From the NCBI GenBank assembly GCA_037974965.1, contig JBBPFI010000010.1, forward strand, positions 372,001 through 436,000: DNA of 64,000 bases, given 5' to 3'. Under the pieces are notes generated by a model. It worked only from the letters and a program-made list of their open reading frames with translations. It was not told the origin of the DNA and searched no databases. This document shows, piece by piece, positions 11,652 to 22,977 of this stretch. The position numbers and the translations under genes are program-made. Source of the stretch: Dacryopinax spathularia. Lineage: Eukaryota; Basidiomycota; Dacrymycetes; Dacrymycetales; Dacrymycetaceae. Position 1 is the stretch's first letter; the number at the start of each line of letters is the position of its first letter.

Positions 11652-12771
11652 ATGCATCAGCTCAAGTTGGATTCAGCCGCTGCCTGCGCCATAGAGCCCC
11701 TTCCCTCAAGCAAGGTACTCGGCGCGACATACTGTGCCATCTGCGGGGTTGATCTGCGTGGGCGCTTCTGCGAGAATCAGCCGGCGGTCGGAGAGCGAAA
11801 GTCGTACAAGAACGTATTACCGGATGATACGCGGTGGCTGAGCGATGTGAGGGTGCTTCGAGGGTGGAAAACCGTGGACGTGGGCGATTTGAGGGTGGAA
11901 AGGTCTGAGGTTGGCACCTATGAGTGAGTGACCTCGCTCCGGACATACGGTCGCCCGCTGACCTTCAGTAGCGCGTTCCACTACTTCGGCTCGAATGTGC
12001 TACTTATTGGCGCTCGTGTCGTACACGTCTATACTGCCTCGACTGTCCCCGCGCATGATGCATGCACGGAGATCCTCGTGCATGTTACCTCGGAAAGCGA
12101 GCGAGCCCGGTTTTGGCACTCCATTTCGTCTCGCCGAATATCGGATAATCGTCGTGTGGCGTATTGTGGTTTGGCAAGTGAGCGGCAAGGCCATTTCTGG
12201 AAAGAGGTAGAGGGCGAGGAGGTGAGTGCTTCCATATGCCCCATTCAGAAAGTGACTGAGGTGAGGACAGTATATGGTCACAAATCCCTTGAAACCACTT
12301 TCTGCCTTAGTCGAGACCGTCTCGCGAGTTGAAATCCACCCCACAAGCAAACCGATCCGCATGGGCGGCCCCAACTTCTTCTCTCGACTTCCATATGAGC
12401 TTACCTTGTATATCCTAACGTTCCTTTGGACGGATCCGACAACGCTACTCTCGCTGCGTCACGCAGTCCCTTTCGTCTTTCGATTATCCTCTTCTGCGGG
12501 CAATCGATTCTGGCATCAGGTCATACTGGCGGAAATGGGAGATTTTCTGCCTCATATCAGGGATACTCTGGGGGGATTTCGGCAGGCGGATGAAGGGAGG
12601 ATCTTCGCGATATGGAGAGCGCTTCGCACGGATAGAAGCATACGAAACCGGCGGCGAATAAGCAAACTCATACTACGAGAAGGCAGAGGAAACACGAAAC
12701 CAAGGAGCAATGACCTTTCTGATGATGAACCTCTTTCTCCAGGTCTTCTGGCCGAGCTGTCTGTACATTAG
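11652..12771 (+). CDS. F-box protein
   Basis: Three exons (11652-11923, 11969-12221, 12271-12771) give 341 residues with consistent splice phases. The N-terminal part has a Cys pair typical of fungal F-box/HNWD-type proteins (ATYCAICGVDLRG) followed by DDTRWLSDVRVL. An F-box follows near residues 205-250 (FFSRLPYELTLYILTFL.. with a Trp-containing C-terminal part). F-box proteins bind Skp1 and recruit substrates to SCF ubiquitin ligases; no substrate-binding repeat is visible after the F-box. The C-terminus may be longer: another open frame (to 13147) continues in a different register and could join through an intron I could not define. Confidence 0.75.
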
Positions 12772-13435
12772 CGAGGCTCATCTTCCCATTCCGGAGCACA
12801 TTCGCATATGGAGCAGAGATGTACCCCATAACTCTCCCAACTTCAGGGGTCGGTTGACTGTTTCGGCCTTCTTTGATCCCTTCCCGCTGGTGCATTGCGC
12901 GGTACCGGGCGGTGCACGTGTTCCAATGAGCTCGAGGGGCTGTATTGCTGGGCATTATGCACTACCCCATCTCCGCCCATGGACTACTGCAAATCAGCGG
13001 TACGATCAGCCTAAACGTGGGACGAATGCGGTGGGACGGTCGGGGCACGTGATCCGCTTTGTGATCATCGTCGGCCTTGGGTCAAGTCGCAACTATAGGA
13101 CAGTATTGGCACATCTCACGTTAGGAGGTCATGTTCCGTTCTCCTAGTGCATTCACTTGGGGATTTCATTTGGACGACCGGGTAAGAATACAGACACTCT
13201 TTTTTCTATACCACGTAGAGGATTGAGGGCCATGTCCTGAAGCTTGGGGTTCTTGAGTATGCACGATCACCACGAAGGAGCAACATGTTTCCTTCGAGAC
13301 GACAAAGAAGACGGCTGTTCGTCTGTAAGGCAGTGCGTCCACCAGACGTCTATGCCTTCTTGCTTCTAGTGCCTAGTGTGAAGAGGGCTGAGCACGTGGG
13401 GTTCATCAGATAGCACCGACCCACCTGGTCCGTCC
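12772..13435. other. Downstream of F-box gene; possible extra exons
   Basis: A frame from 12710 to 13147 overlaps and extends the F-box gene in another register and looks partly coding (..VIRFVIIVGLGSSRN..). It may be the real C-terminus of the F-box protein. Nothing recognisable lies between 13148 and 13435. Confidence 0.25.
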
Positions 13436-13962
13436 CTAAGTACGAACAGAGAAGGAGCCGCTGCCCTTGTACGGAACCTCCCCTTTGCTTTCATATGTCC
13501 CACATTTTGCTTCATACCAAAAAGAGCCAAGTGCCGACATACTCAGCAATATCAACAAGTCCGCGGATAGCTGAGAATAGCAACTTTTCACCCAACGCCT
13601 TTCCATAATCACCGCGGTCGGGAACATGTAAGAAGTTGCTCCCTGAGGTTGACTTTCCAAAGAGAAAGGCACAAAGATGAACCGCGCGCTTTCGTGCCAT
13701 AAACGTCATTCGCTGCCTTCAGGGCCCTGCCCATAGCTTCTTTACTGTATACTCTGTCATTGTTCACACGGCTCTTTTCAGACTTACATTGAATATCAGC
13801 GAGGTGCCAGCTTCCCTTCAACATGCAGCGCTCCTCATCACAAGCGGGAGTCTGGAACGCTGACCACTGCTTCACAAGTGGTTGGCCAGGAATCAGTGTC
13901 TGGACCAAGAGACCACCTTTAGTTTGCCTTTCAGGGGCGATTCCCATCATTGCAGGGTACAT
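13436..13962 (-). CDS. Possible multi-exon gene or gene remnant
   Basis: On the minus strand an ATG at 13962 opens a frame (..PERQTKGGLLVQTLIPGQPL..) with a GTAAGT-type donor and TACAG acceptor (around 13790-13747), followed in another register by a coding-like stretch (LLFSAIRGLVDIAEYVG) and a GTATGA..AAAG pair before a last short frame ending at 13436. I could not join these segments into one continuous protein with confident phases. It may be a decayed gene. Family not recognised. Confidence 0.25.
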
Positions 13963-14385
13963 GCTTTAAGGGCTGATTCTGCGGCCCGGGGATACCCCTT
14001 GCTTAGCAACAGGGGTCACCTTTTACCTTCACCCAGCATGGGGCGAGAGCCGCAGATGGAACCCCGCTAGCATGGTCCCACCAGAATATTGACATCTCTT
14101 CTTGCCTTTGACGAGGTAATCGGGCCTTTGACACCTAGTCCGAGCCAGCGAGGCAGCGGAGGTGTGATGGGAGACGGTTAATTGTTTGACCATCGGACGG
14201 TATATCTGTAACGCTTGGACGGTCAACTCTTCGCGCGTCTAGTACCCTTCATCTTCCCAGTCAGCCGGCCTGGATCGTAACGGAAGACGATGGCACCCTC
14301 TCTATTGGACAAGGCGCGGGCCCTCCTCCTGTGCCGGCCGCCAGCCGGCTCGAGGCGCAAAGCGAATGGTGACAAGAGCACGACC
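13963..14385. other. Intergenic; promoter of enoyl reductase gene
   Basis: About 420 bp upstream of the enoyl reductase ATG. An in-frame ATG at 14290 would add 32 residues (MAPSLLDKARALLL..); the extension is basic/hydrophobic and could be a targeting peptide, but the family usually starts at the later ATG. Confidence 0.3.
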
Positions 14386-15734
14386 ATGAAGGCGCTGGTC
14401 GTACAACCGGATAAGACCGTGGCGGTGGAGCGGGTCTTCACTCCTACAGTGGGCCCTAATGATATTCTGTGAGATGGCCGCTTATCCCAAAAGTTGAGAA
14501 ATATGACTAACACATGGTAGCCTCAGAGTGGTCGAAATCGGGCAGAACCCTACCGACTGGAAGGTACGCAGGCGTTTGCCGCATCGTAGCGCAACCATTG
14601 ATGATGCTGTCCATCTAGCACGCAGCGTTTATGAGTCAGCCTGGCGACCGGATCGGGTGCGATTTCATCGGCCAAGTTGTCGACATGGGCGCAAAGGTGC
14701 CAAAATCAGAGGTCAAACTAGGAGAATTGCGATGGGGGTTTGTGCGCGGCGGTGTTAGCAAGGATATTGGCGCCTTCGCAGAGTCAGTCCCTTAACATTT
14801 AGGGAAGCCAGCCACAACTCACCGAAATAGGTACATTGCCGTCGAATGGGACCTCACCTCCGTAGTGTCCGGTATCACACCTGCTCAGGCTGCCTCCTTA
14901 CCCATACCATTGGTGACCGCCATCCAAGCTCTCTATCTGCACCTTAAGCTCCCCGAGCCTTTCCCTGAACCATCGCCCGAGGTCAAGGACAGATGGATCT
15001 TGATTTGGAGTGGATCCACGGCCGTTGGTCAGTTTGCCATTCAGCTCGCAAAGATGACTGGATTGCGCGTCGCCACAACATCTTCTCCACGGCGGTTCGA
15101 CATGCTCAAAGCGTGGGGAGCGGACGTCATATTGGACTATCACGTAGGTGGCAACCATTCAGGCGTCATGGTTACGACTGACGGATGTAGGACCCGGATG
15201 TGATAGGAAAGCTGAAGGAGAAAACGGGCGACCAGATCGAATATGGCCTAGATTGGTGCGAGCATCAGTTCTACATCTATTGACAATTGGTTGATTTTGC
15301 CCGCCGCAGCATATCCGAAAACGACACGTACATCCTAGCGCAACAAGCCTTCCGACCAGCAGGGGGACATCTTGTCTGTCTTCTACCACCCAAAGGCGAC
15401 CTGCCACGACCCGAAGTGAAGACCGAATGGATGCTTGCCTATACAGCACTCGGCAAGGATGTCCAGATGGGCGAGAATCTTGTCAAAAGTTCCCCAGAGA
15501 TTCGGTCTCATTATGTCAAATGGGCAAAGCGCATTCCTCGCTTGCTGAAGGACGGCAAGATTAAGGCTTGTTTCCCATCAGCCGCTCATATCCACGAGAC
15601 AGCTGACGCATCTTCTGTAGCCACTGGAGGTTTACGAGATGGGCGGGCTTGAAGATGTGCAGAAGGGCTTTGACCTTATGAAGAGCGGCCAACACCCAGG
15701 AAAGATTGTGTATAAGGTAGCCGACTTGAAGTAG
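14386..15734 (+). CDS. Zinc-type alcohol dehydrogenase-like / trans-enoyl reductase
   Basis: Medium-chain dehydrogenase/reductase family, NADPH-dependent enoyl reductase subfamily. The protein starts MKALVVQPDKTVAVER, has the GQNPTDWK motif and a Rossmann region (DRWILIWSGSTAVGQFAIQ; WGADVILDY) and ends KSGQHPGKIVYKVADLK. No structural or catalytic zinc Cys cluster is visible, in line with the zinc-independent enoyl reductases that work alone or with fungal polyketide synthases. No synthase is nearby. Six introns are inferred (first donor after 14468). The last has a GC donor (AAG|GCTTGT) and CTGTAG acceptor; without it the frame ends early and loses the conserved C-terminus. An alternative start lies at 14290. 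Confidence 0.8.
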
Positions 15735-16061
15735 ATGTAGACTCGTACTGCAGTATGCAGAAAGGACTCAAATAGGCTGCTGGACACCCATACAGACTGT
15801 AGTTGTACGAGAGAAATATGCGCCTTTGTGAAGACCGTGTGGAGCGGCTGCTGTTCGAGCAAGGAACACGCGTTGCATGACTTACTGTAGCGGGGGTTGC
15901 TCCCGCTCATGTGACTTGATTTTCTTTGCCAAACGCGTCTCGGAAGCAAAGCGTGCATGATCGGGGCGCCAACGCCATCCCTTGTTCAACGCCTCCTTTC
16001 ACCACTGTCACTTAAAGCACTCTGCCGCAAGCATTCCGAAGTGTAGACAAAGGCCCTACTC
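15735..16061. other. Intergenic, about 330 bp
   Basis: Between the enoyl reductase stop and the Snf2 gene start, both plus strand. No gene or clear regulatory site seen. Confidence 0.4.
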
Positions 16062-19000
16062 ATGTCGGCAATGTAAGCTTCTCCTATTGTTCCATCACTA
16101 TGTGGACTGAAAACTTGACTAGCGATCGTGGTGTACCGGGAGGATTTCCCAGTTTCCCGCCGTCTGACAGACAGGGGGGACGAAATGGTCCATCGCAAGT
16201 CAGCCCTGGCGTAATCGTAAGTCCATGATGTACTCGCACTCGAGTGGATAATTACACAAACTTCAGTCTCTAAGCTCATCGTCACCGCCATCTCGGACAA
16301 TGCCAAGCCAGCGCAATCCAACCGCATTGTATGCGCGAGGTGGTGTTGGTAGCCTCGAATCCTCGCCAAGCGACTCACCATCGCCAGTCCGCTACCAGCG
16401 TCCACCGGCTGGTTCAAACGGGTTCCGCGAGACGATTACTATCTCCGATAGTGATGGTGACGATGACACCGCATATCCACCTCTGACCGGCGCTGCTAGA
16501 AATAGGCTAGTGGAACGTGATTCCGACTCCGAGATAAACCCCCGGTCAAGAAACGCACCATCCAGTACTTCAATCACTTCTGCTCAGACTGTGCCTGTTG
16601 TCCAAGCATCAGCACGAATCCCACCTGCTGGTGCTACTGCCCCACACGCTGCAGCCGTACCGTCACAGCCTGCAAGGATCACCGACCCCTTCCGTCCTCC
16701 GCAGCAAACCGAGCAGCTTCCCAGTTGGATCAGCCGTGGGTTCAACAAGCCCATCGCGCATCATCAGCGGGCTGGAAGCAAGGACAAGCAACCCCCTTTG
16801 CGGCCAGAACCGCTACAAGATCTCAATCAACCTCGTCCTTACAACCCCTATCTGCGTAATCAGATCCCCCCATCTCGCCAGGCAATTCCTGTCTCGGCAG
16901 ATCGCTCAGAACTCAGAATGCCGTATTACCCGCTTCTACCACCCTACCAGCAATCAGCCGCTGCATCCAATTCGGCACAGCAATCGTACAGCTATGGCAA
17001 CCCGATTCCAATTCCCTCCAATCCTCCGTTGGCTGGCCGCCCCAACCCCTACGCTCACTACATACCGCCGTCCCAACTGCCGCCCTCGCGACCCAGCGGC
17101 CCAAGCTCCGCTATGGACGCTACCGACGTGCCTGAGGTCTACGTTTCGCCCGAGGAAGCACAGAAGGCACTTCACGACCTTTTCCAGAGCAGCATTGGAG
17201 AGGCTGAGATTGAAGGCGTCGATATGGAGCGCGACGCTCACGTGGAAGGATTCAGAGATACCATCAAGCTCATGCCGCATCAAGTGAAGGGCCGAATGTG
17301 GATGAAGAGCAGAGAAGAGGGGAAAGCAAGGGGCGGCATCCTCGCCGACGACATGGGCCTCGGTAAGACCATCCAGACCTTCACAAGGATCGTGGATGGG
17401 AAGAGGACGGATGCAGAGAGAACGGCGGGTTACGCTAGGACGACACTGTAAGCATGGCAAGGCTTTTCTCGTGATCACTGGTTGAGAAGATGTTAGGATC
17501 GTCTGTCCGGTTGGGCTTATCAAGCAATGGAAGGATGAACTGAACAAGATGACTGTTGGGCTAAAAGTCATCGAGCATCACGGCTCCGGTCGTACCAAAG
17601 GTATGATCGTGTTCCGGACCATGCGCGTACTTTCTGATTGCGTTATTGCAGATCCCAAGGTGCTGGAGCGTGCCGACGTTGTGATTACATCCTACAGTGT
17701 TGTGACATCCGAGCATGGAGCGTACGCAGGAGGGTCTGATCATTCGCAAAAGCCGACCAAGACCAAGGCAAAAGCAAAAGATGACCTGGGCGGATTCATC
17801 GTTCCAGACAGTGACGAGGACTCGGACAACTTCGCTCGCGAAGTGGTCAAGAAGACGAAGAAGAGGACCGCATGCGCGCTCTTCGAGGTTAGCTGGCTTA
17901 GAATAGTCCTAGGTATGTCCCTCTCTTAAGGCAGAAGCCCTGCTCACTGTTGCTGCAGATGAGGCGCAAAATATCAAGAACAGGTCCACCAAAATGAGCA
18001 TCGGTTGTTGCGCCCTTGAAGGAAAGTACAAGTGGTGCTTGACCGGCACTCCGATCCAGGTGTGTTACTTTATATTGCACGAGTCCTTCCCCTTTGGGAC
18101 TAACAGTCCTGTAGAATAGCGTTGACGACTTGTACCCGCTGTTGAAGTTCCTGGGCGTGAAGCCTTTGAACGATTGGACCCAATTCCGCCACCATATATC
18201 CCAGCCGGTCAAAGCTGGAAAACCCGCTCGACCTATGAAACGTCTACAGGTTATCCTCAAGGTCATCATGCTTCGTCGTACAAAGAACGATCAGCTCAAC
18301 GGTCAACCTCTTCTGAAGCTACCTCCGCGCGAGGTGCAAGTAGTGCAATGCGAGTTCGACAAGGACGAGCGGGAGTTCTACACTGCGCTGCAAGAACGCA
18401 CGACTTTGACCTTCAACAAGTTCCTGAAGCGAGGCGATGTGATGAAGAACTACACCAGCGTTTTGGTACTTCTGTTGAGGATGCGGCAAGGTTCGTTCAG
18501 TCTCTTCTACTGTCGAGTGTCATGCTCAGAATTCCTAGCATGCGGTCATCCTGGCCTTGTCAGCAAAGACTTCGGCGAGGAGAAGGATGCATTGGAGCCA
18601 ACACCCGTCAAGGACGACAAGGAGGAACAAGAGGTCACACGCAAGGAAGAGGACGAGTTAGCAGAGCTGCTAGGCCAAATGAATGTCGGAGATAAGCCTG
18701 TGATGTGCAGAATTTGCCTAGAACCGTGAGTTCTCTGCTCCGTTCCCAAATACCACACTAACTTTTTTTCAGTCTACCCAAGGGCATCAAAGGATTCGTA
18801 TGCGTAGACTGCGATAAGGCGAATATCGATCGCATAGCGCGTCGAAAAAGCCTTGCTGCAAACCTCCCAGATCCCGACGAGTCCGACGCGTCAATTGTTG
18901 CTATTCCACGAAACGAGGCCGCATTCCCGAAGAAGTCCTCCGCCTCTGATTCTTCGAAGCTACCTCCCAGCAGCGCTAAGATTCGGAAGATCATCGAACT

Positions 19001-19680
19001 GCTCGACAATATCGCGGAGAGATCGAACAGGGAGGAGAAGACCATCATATTCAGTCAGTTTACGGGTATGCTGGACCTGCTGGAGCCCTTCCTGCGGCAG
19101 AAGGGTATCAAGTTCACGAGAAGTTGGTTCCCTTTTTATGCGCTTGAAAATACTGTCTAACCTTTTTCAGTTGATGGCAGTCTTCGACCGGTAGAACGCG
19201 AAGTGGCGATCAACAAGATCAAGAACGACAAGGCGACCACCGTTATCCTGATTTCATTCAAAGCTGGCGGCGTTGGATTGAACCTGGTTTGCTGTAACAA
19301 CGTGATCCTCGTCGATCTCTGGTGGAACCCCGCCCTCGAGGACCAGGCATTTGACCGCGCCCATCGGTACGCAGCACAGTTATCATTTCTGGCTCAACCC
19401 TGACCTGTCCCATGTAGACTAGGTCAAACTCGCGCTGTTAACATCTACAAGCTTGTCATAGAGAATACGGTGGAAGATCGGATTCTTACGGTAAGCCCGC
19501 ACACCGTTTCCCCCTCTCCGCTAGATTCTGACTTCCGAGTAGCTGCAAGATAAGAAGCGCGAGGTCGCGACCGTCGCTCTGAGTGGCGGAAAGCTCAGCA
19601 AGAACAAGCTGGATCTTAACGATCTGATGGCTCTGTTCCAGTCCAGCAATGGCGGCCACGACGATGACGATGATGAGTAG
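16062..19680 (+). CDS. Snf2-family ATPase of the Rad5/Rad16/Uls1 group with reduced RING
   Basis: A nuclear ATP-dependent DNA translocase. I extend the start to an 11-nt first exon at 16062 (MSAI), followed by introns at 16073 and near 16219, giving an N-terminus [17 protein letters not shown] that joins the long exon in frame. The N-terminal 270 residues are disordered and contain an acidic hydrophobic [11 protein letters not shown], a good SUMO-interacting-motif candidate. Helicase motifs: [10 protein letters not shown] (I), DEAQ (II), LTGTPIQN (III), [11 protein letters not shown] (IV), [14 protein letters not shown] (VI). In Uls1/Rad5 relatives a C3HC4 RING sits between the lobes; here only [14 protein letters not shown] remains, so the ring is probably not a functional E3. 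At least ten introns. The C-terminus is acidic. Closest to Uls1/Ris1 by DEAQ and layout. Confidence 0.88.
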
Positions 19681-20015
19681 AATGGAGTGTCGATCCCTTT
19701 TACGGAATCTTCTCCTATGATCCCCTCAAACAGCCTCATAGTCGTTTTGCGGCACCAGTACCCCTGTACATCTTCGGATACCTATCTTAGACAACAGGAT
19801 ATCCACTACCTTTTACATACCTTCGTGTAGATGCATTCTATTCTCGAACCGTGACGATCTATGCAGACAGATAGGCCAGTTGAGGTGGAGAGCCATTCCA
19901 AGGCAGGCGCGTTCTCGGAGGCATTTTGGACCGCGCCTGTAGGCTGGTTGGCAAGTGACTCTCCTGATCGTCTGCAGTCGGCTCTCCGCCACAAAAGCTC
20001 GCTCTCCTGCCGACC
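19681..20015. other. Intergenic, about 335 bp
   Basis: Between the Snf2 ATPase stop and the CSN1 start on the same strand. It should contain the first gene's terminator and the CSN1 promoter. Nothing specific is visible. Confidence 0.4.
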
Positions 20016-21758
20016 ATGGTGTCCACACTGAGTGATGAACCTGAAGTTGAGGAGCCGCTTACACAAACGCCGGACCAGCTGCAGGCGTCAACGTCGGCAG
20101 GTCTTGGCAGCCACCTCTTGAGCCGCCCTAAACCGGAGGTCAAGGTCGACGCTGATCATCCATTCGACTTGGAGGCATATATCTCGTCGTATGCTGGTAG
20201 GTGGAACGTACATGTTATTGCATCTAGCTGCTGATCTCTATCGTCGTGACCGCAGGTAAAACTCGTGTCCGCCGTCTGATGCACATCGGCTCTTGCTGTC
20301 CCGCATTGGCGCCCCAGGCATACCAGCTGGCGATCTCGACCCTTCTCACTATGCGTGACCCGATCACCTACATCCATGCAGTCGCGGCATACAACTCGCT
20401 ACCTGGTGTTATGCAGGTGGATCAGGATCAGGCTTGGATAGACCGAGTTCGGGCGGAAAACCAAAACCAGCGGGAGAAGCTGGAGGTGGAGCTGAGGACG
20501 TACCAGAGCAATATGATCAAGGAGAGCATTAGAGTGCGTCCGCCCAGTTTCATCATCGAAAGTGTTCTTCTTGACCTCCTAGTAGATGGGACATCGAGAT
20601 CTGGGCGATTTCTTCCGTGCGATTGGCGATTCCGCACAGGCGATGAAGCACTATACCAAGTCCAGGGAGTTCAGTACGACGAGCCAACACGTACTGGAGA
20701 TGTGCTTGTCCGTCCTTGAGGTGAGCATATTGCACGCAGTGCGGGACGATTAGCCAACTCAGCGTTTGTCAGCTGCTGATGGAGCAAGAATCATACAATC
20801 AGTTACAGAACTTCGTCTACAAAGCGGAATCCGTAATCGACCCGGGTGCTCAGGGTACGGACGGCAAAGGAGGACAACGGAAAAAGGCTCCAACGCAGAT
20901 GGGGTTAGAAGATTCGCCCGTTGTCCAGAGCAAGTTGCAGGTTGCGAATGCCTTAGGGTTCCTAGGACGAGGAGCATATGAGCAGGCTGCCCGAGCGTTC
21001 CTCCAGGCCGGAACCCAACTAGGCGATTGGTCAAAGGTAAGAGCATCCACCGCGCACTCCACGATTCTGACAGGTGGAGCAGATGATCACTCCCGGCGAT
21101 ATGGCTGTGTATGCCTCGTTGTGCTCGCTTGCCACACTATCTCGGTCAGCCGTGAAGACCCTAGTGCTGGAAGATGAGAAGTTCCGGGTATACCTGGAGC
21201 AAGAGCCGTATATGCGTGACATCCTAGAAGCGTACATGAACAGCAAGTTCAAGACCGTGCTGGAACTCCTCGAACGTCATTCTGCTCGACACCTTCTGGA
21301 CATCCATCTCTGGCCACATGTGCAGCACCTCACTACCCGTATTCGTCGTAGAGCTATCATCCTACACTTCCAGCCCTACGCGAGTGTACAGCTTAGCCGG
21401 ATGGCCGACACTTTCGGCATCCCTGTCGCTGAGCTCGAGAAAGAGGTCATTGGCTTGATTCGAGACGGCGAGATCGCAGCTCGCGTAGACAGTACTGCGA
21501 AAGTGCTGAAGGCGAAAAACAAGGATCAACGAGCAGCCCTGTTTGCTAAGGCGTTGAAAGTGGGAGAGGACGCTCAGGCTCAGAGCAGGAAGATCTTGCT
21601 GAGGATGCGACTGTGAGTACACAGTTTGTGATGGAGCGTTCGGTTCCTAACGCCTTCGCTATAGTGTCCAGAACGGCCTTGTGGTGCATGAATCGAAGAG
21701 CAGGACGTCTCAAACGCTGCAGTCATCCAGTCAAGGCGATATTCGTATGGCCGATTAG
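20016..21758 (+). CDS. CSN1: COP9 signalosome subunit 1
   Basis: Structural subunit of the COP9 signalosome, which removes Nedd8 from cullins and so regulates SCF-type ubiquitin ligases. Exons join to a protein starting [17 protein letters not shown]. The RPN7-type helical region includes [26 protein letters not shown] and GDFFRAIGD. The PCI domain follows ([53 protein letters not shown], the winged-helix part), then a C-terminal helix and a short tail ending DIRMAD. Five introns are visible, all with standard donors. Regulation cannot be inferred. The nearby F-box genes are potential functional partners only in the general sense. Confidence 0.9.
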
Positions 21759-22560
21759 CCGTGCACGTATGGGGTTACGGTCCGGGCATTCTTGTAGCTG
21801 TACAGGGGTTCTGATGTATGATACGACATTGATGAATCATGACTCTCACAATTCTTCAGTCCATAGCCGACTTCTTCCTGCTTCTACGATCAAGATGGTA
21901 TCCGCTGTGCGTGGTGGGGCTCCTCGCAGTCTGCCCACCTTGTTGGGTACCTGCGCTAGTTATATGCCTCTTCTTTCATGCGCTATCATCGTCCACCTTG
22001 GATCGCGACTTCCTGTTTTACCCAAGGCAAGAGTTTGCCACTGAGAACCCATCCAAACTCATCTTGCGCCAGACCATTGTTGATCATAGGAGGCTTCCGG
22101 GAGGGCCGTTGGGGAATTGGGAGCTCGGAAGGCCGCTCCAACAACAAGCCCATGTTTCCAATTGCCAAGTGGCTGTCATCGGCAACCGTCCGCAGACTGC
22201 CACTTGGTGTCCCCCAGGCGGATGTCTCAGCGAGGCGTGGTGCTGACCAGGTGGGGGCTGGAGAGAAAGCAGTGCAAGAGCGGCTGCCCAGGGGAAGTAT
22301 AGGTTTGCCAAGTTGTGTTGTTTTGTGCTTTGCCACCACTTGAATGCACCCCGACATGGTGCCTGCCCGTCCCCATGCTCCCTGTAGCCACTGCGTGAGT
22401 GCCAACCTCCGACTCTTCCCAGCGGGTAGCATACATACCGCCTTGCGGAAAAAAACGAAATCTTGGCTGAACGCAATGTTAGGAACACATCTTGTCATAC
22501 CTCAGTTATTAGTGTGACTTAGTACATTGTCTCATGTCCGTTCATAGGGATCATCCTAAG
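21759..22560. other. Intergenic with short inverted repeat
   Basis: About 800 bp downstream of CSN1. A perfect 9-bp inverted repeat (CCAAGTGGC at 22165-22173, GCCACTTGG at 22199-22207) separated by 25 nt could form a hairpin. Overlapping short frames on both strands lack coding character. No gene called. Confidence 0.35.
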
Positions 22561-22935
22561 TCATCTGTGGCACATTCCCATAATCGACGGCCTGTTTGTG
22601 CGACTGCTGATTGACGGCCAGTAACCGTCTGGCCGACTCCGTGGTTTGGAGCAGTTCTTCCGTCCTTCCCATTCCTTCCGCTTCCTGAAGCACCCTTCCG
22701 GAAGCACCCCTAAATAAAGACACTCTTTCGATATGCGAATCAGGGCGAGGCCATCCGTCACAACGGGAACTTCTTCGGCAGGCTTGAACGCCTCGCACCT
22801 TCCTGTAGGAGCAAATCCACCGCCAATCTCGGCACAGGCTTCTGCGCCAAGCCATATCAGACACGATGATGGGGCCGTCCCACATGCATGAACGTTATTA
22901 TCATTATGCTGGCAGTTACGGCATGGAGAACACAT
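22561..22935 (-). CDS. Possible Cys-rich protein, 124 residues
   Basis: An ATG-started minus-strand frame only 42 bp beyond the acyltransferase stop, same strand. It starts MCSPCRNCQHNDNNVHACG, contains about ten Cys, and has a regular central part (AEACAEIGGGFAPTGRC then EEVPVVTDGLALIRISKECL). No signal peptide, no TM segment, no known family. It may be a real small gene, or part of a decayed neighbour. Confidence 0.3.
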   Translation of the reverse strand: MCSPCRNCQHNDNNVHACGTAPSSCLIWLGAEACAEIGGGFAPTGRCEAFKPAEEVPVVTDGLALIRISKECLYLGVLPEGCFRKRKEWEGRKNCSKPRSRPDGYWPSISSRTNRPSIMGMCHR

Positions 22936-22977
22936 GTACCCCTACCATTTCTTTATCGCCCCAATGCCTTCTGATCC

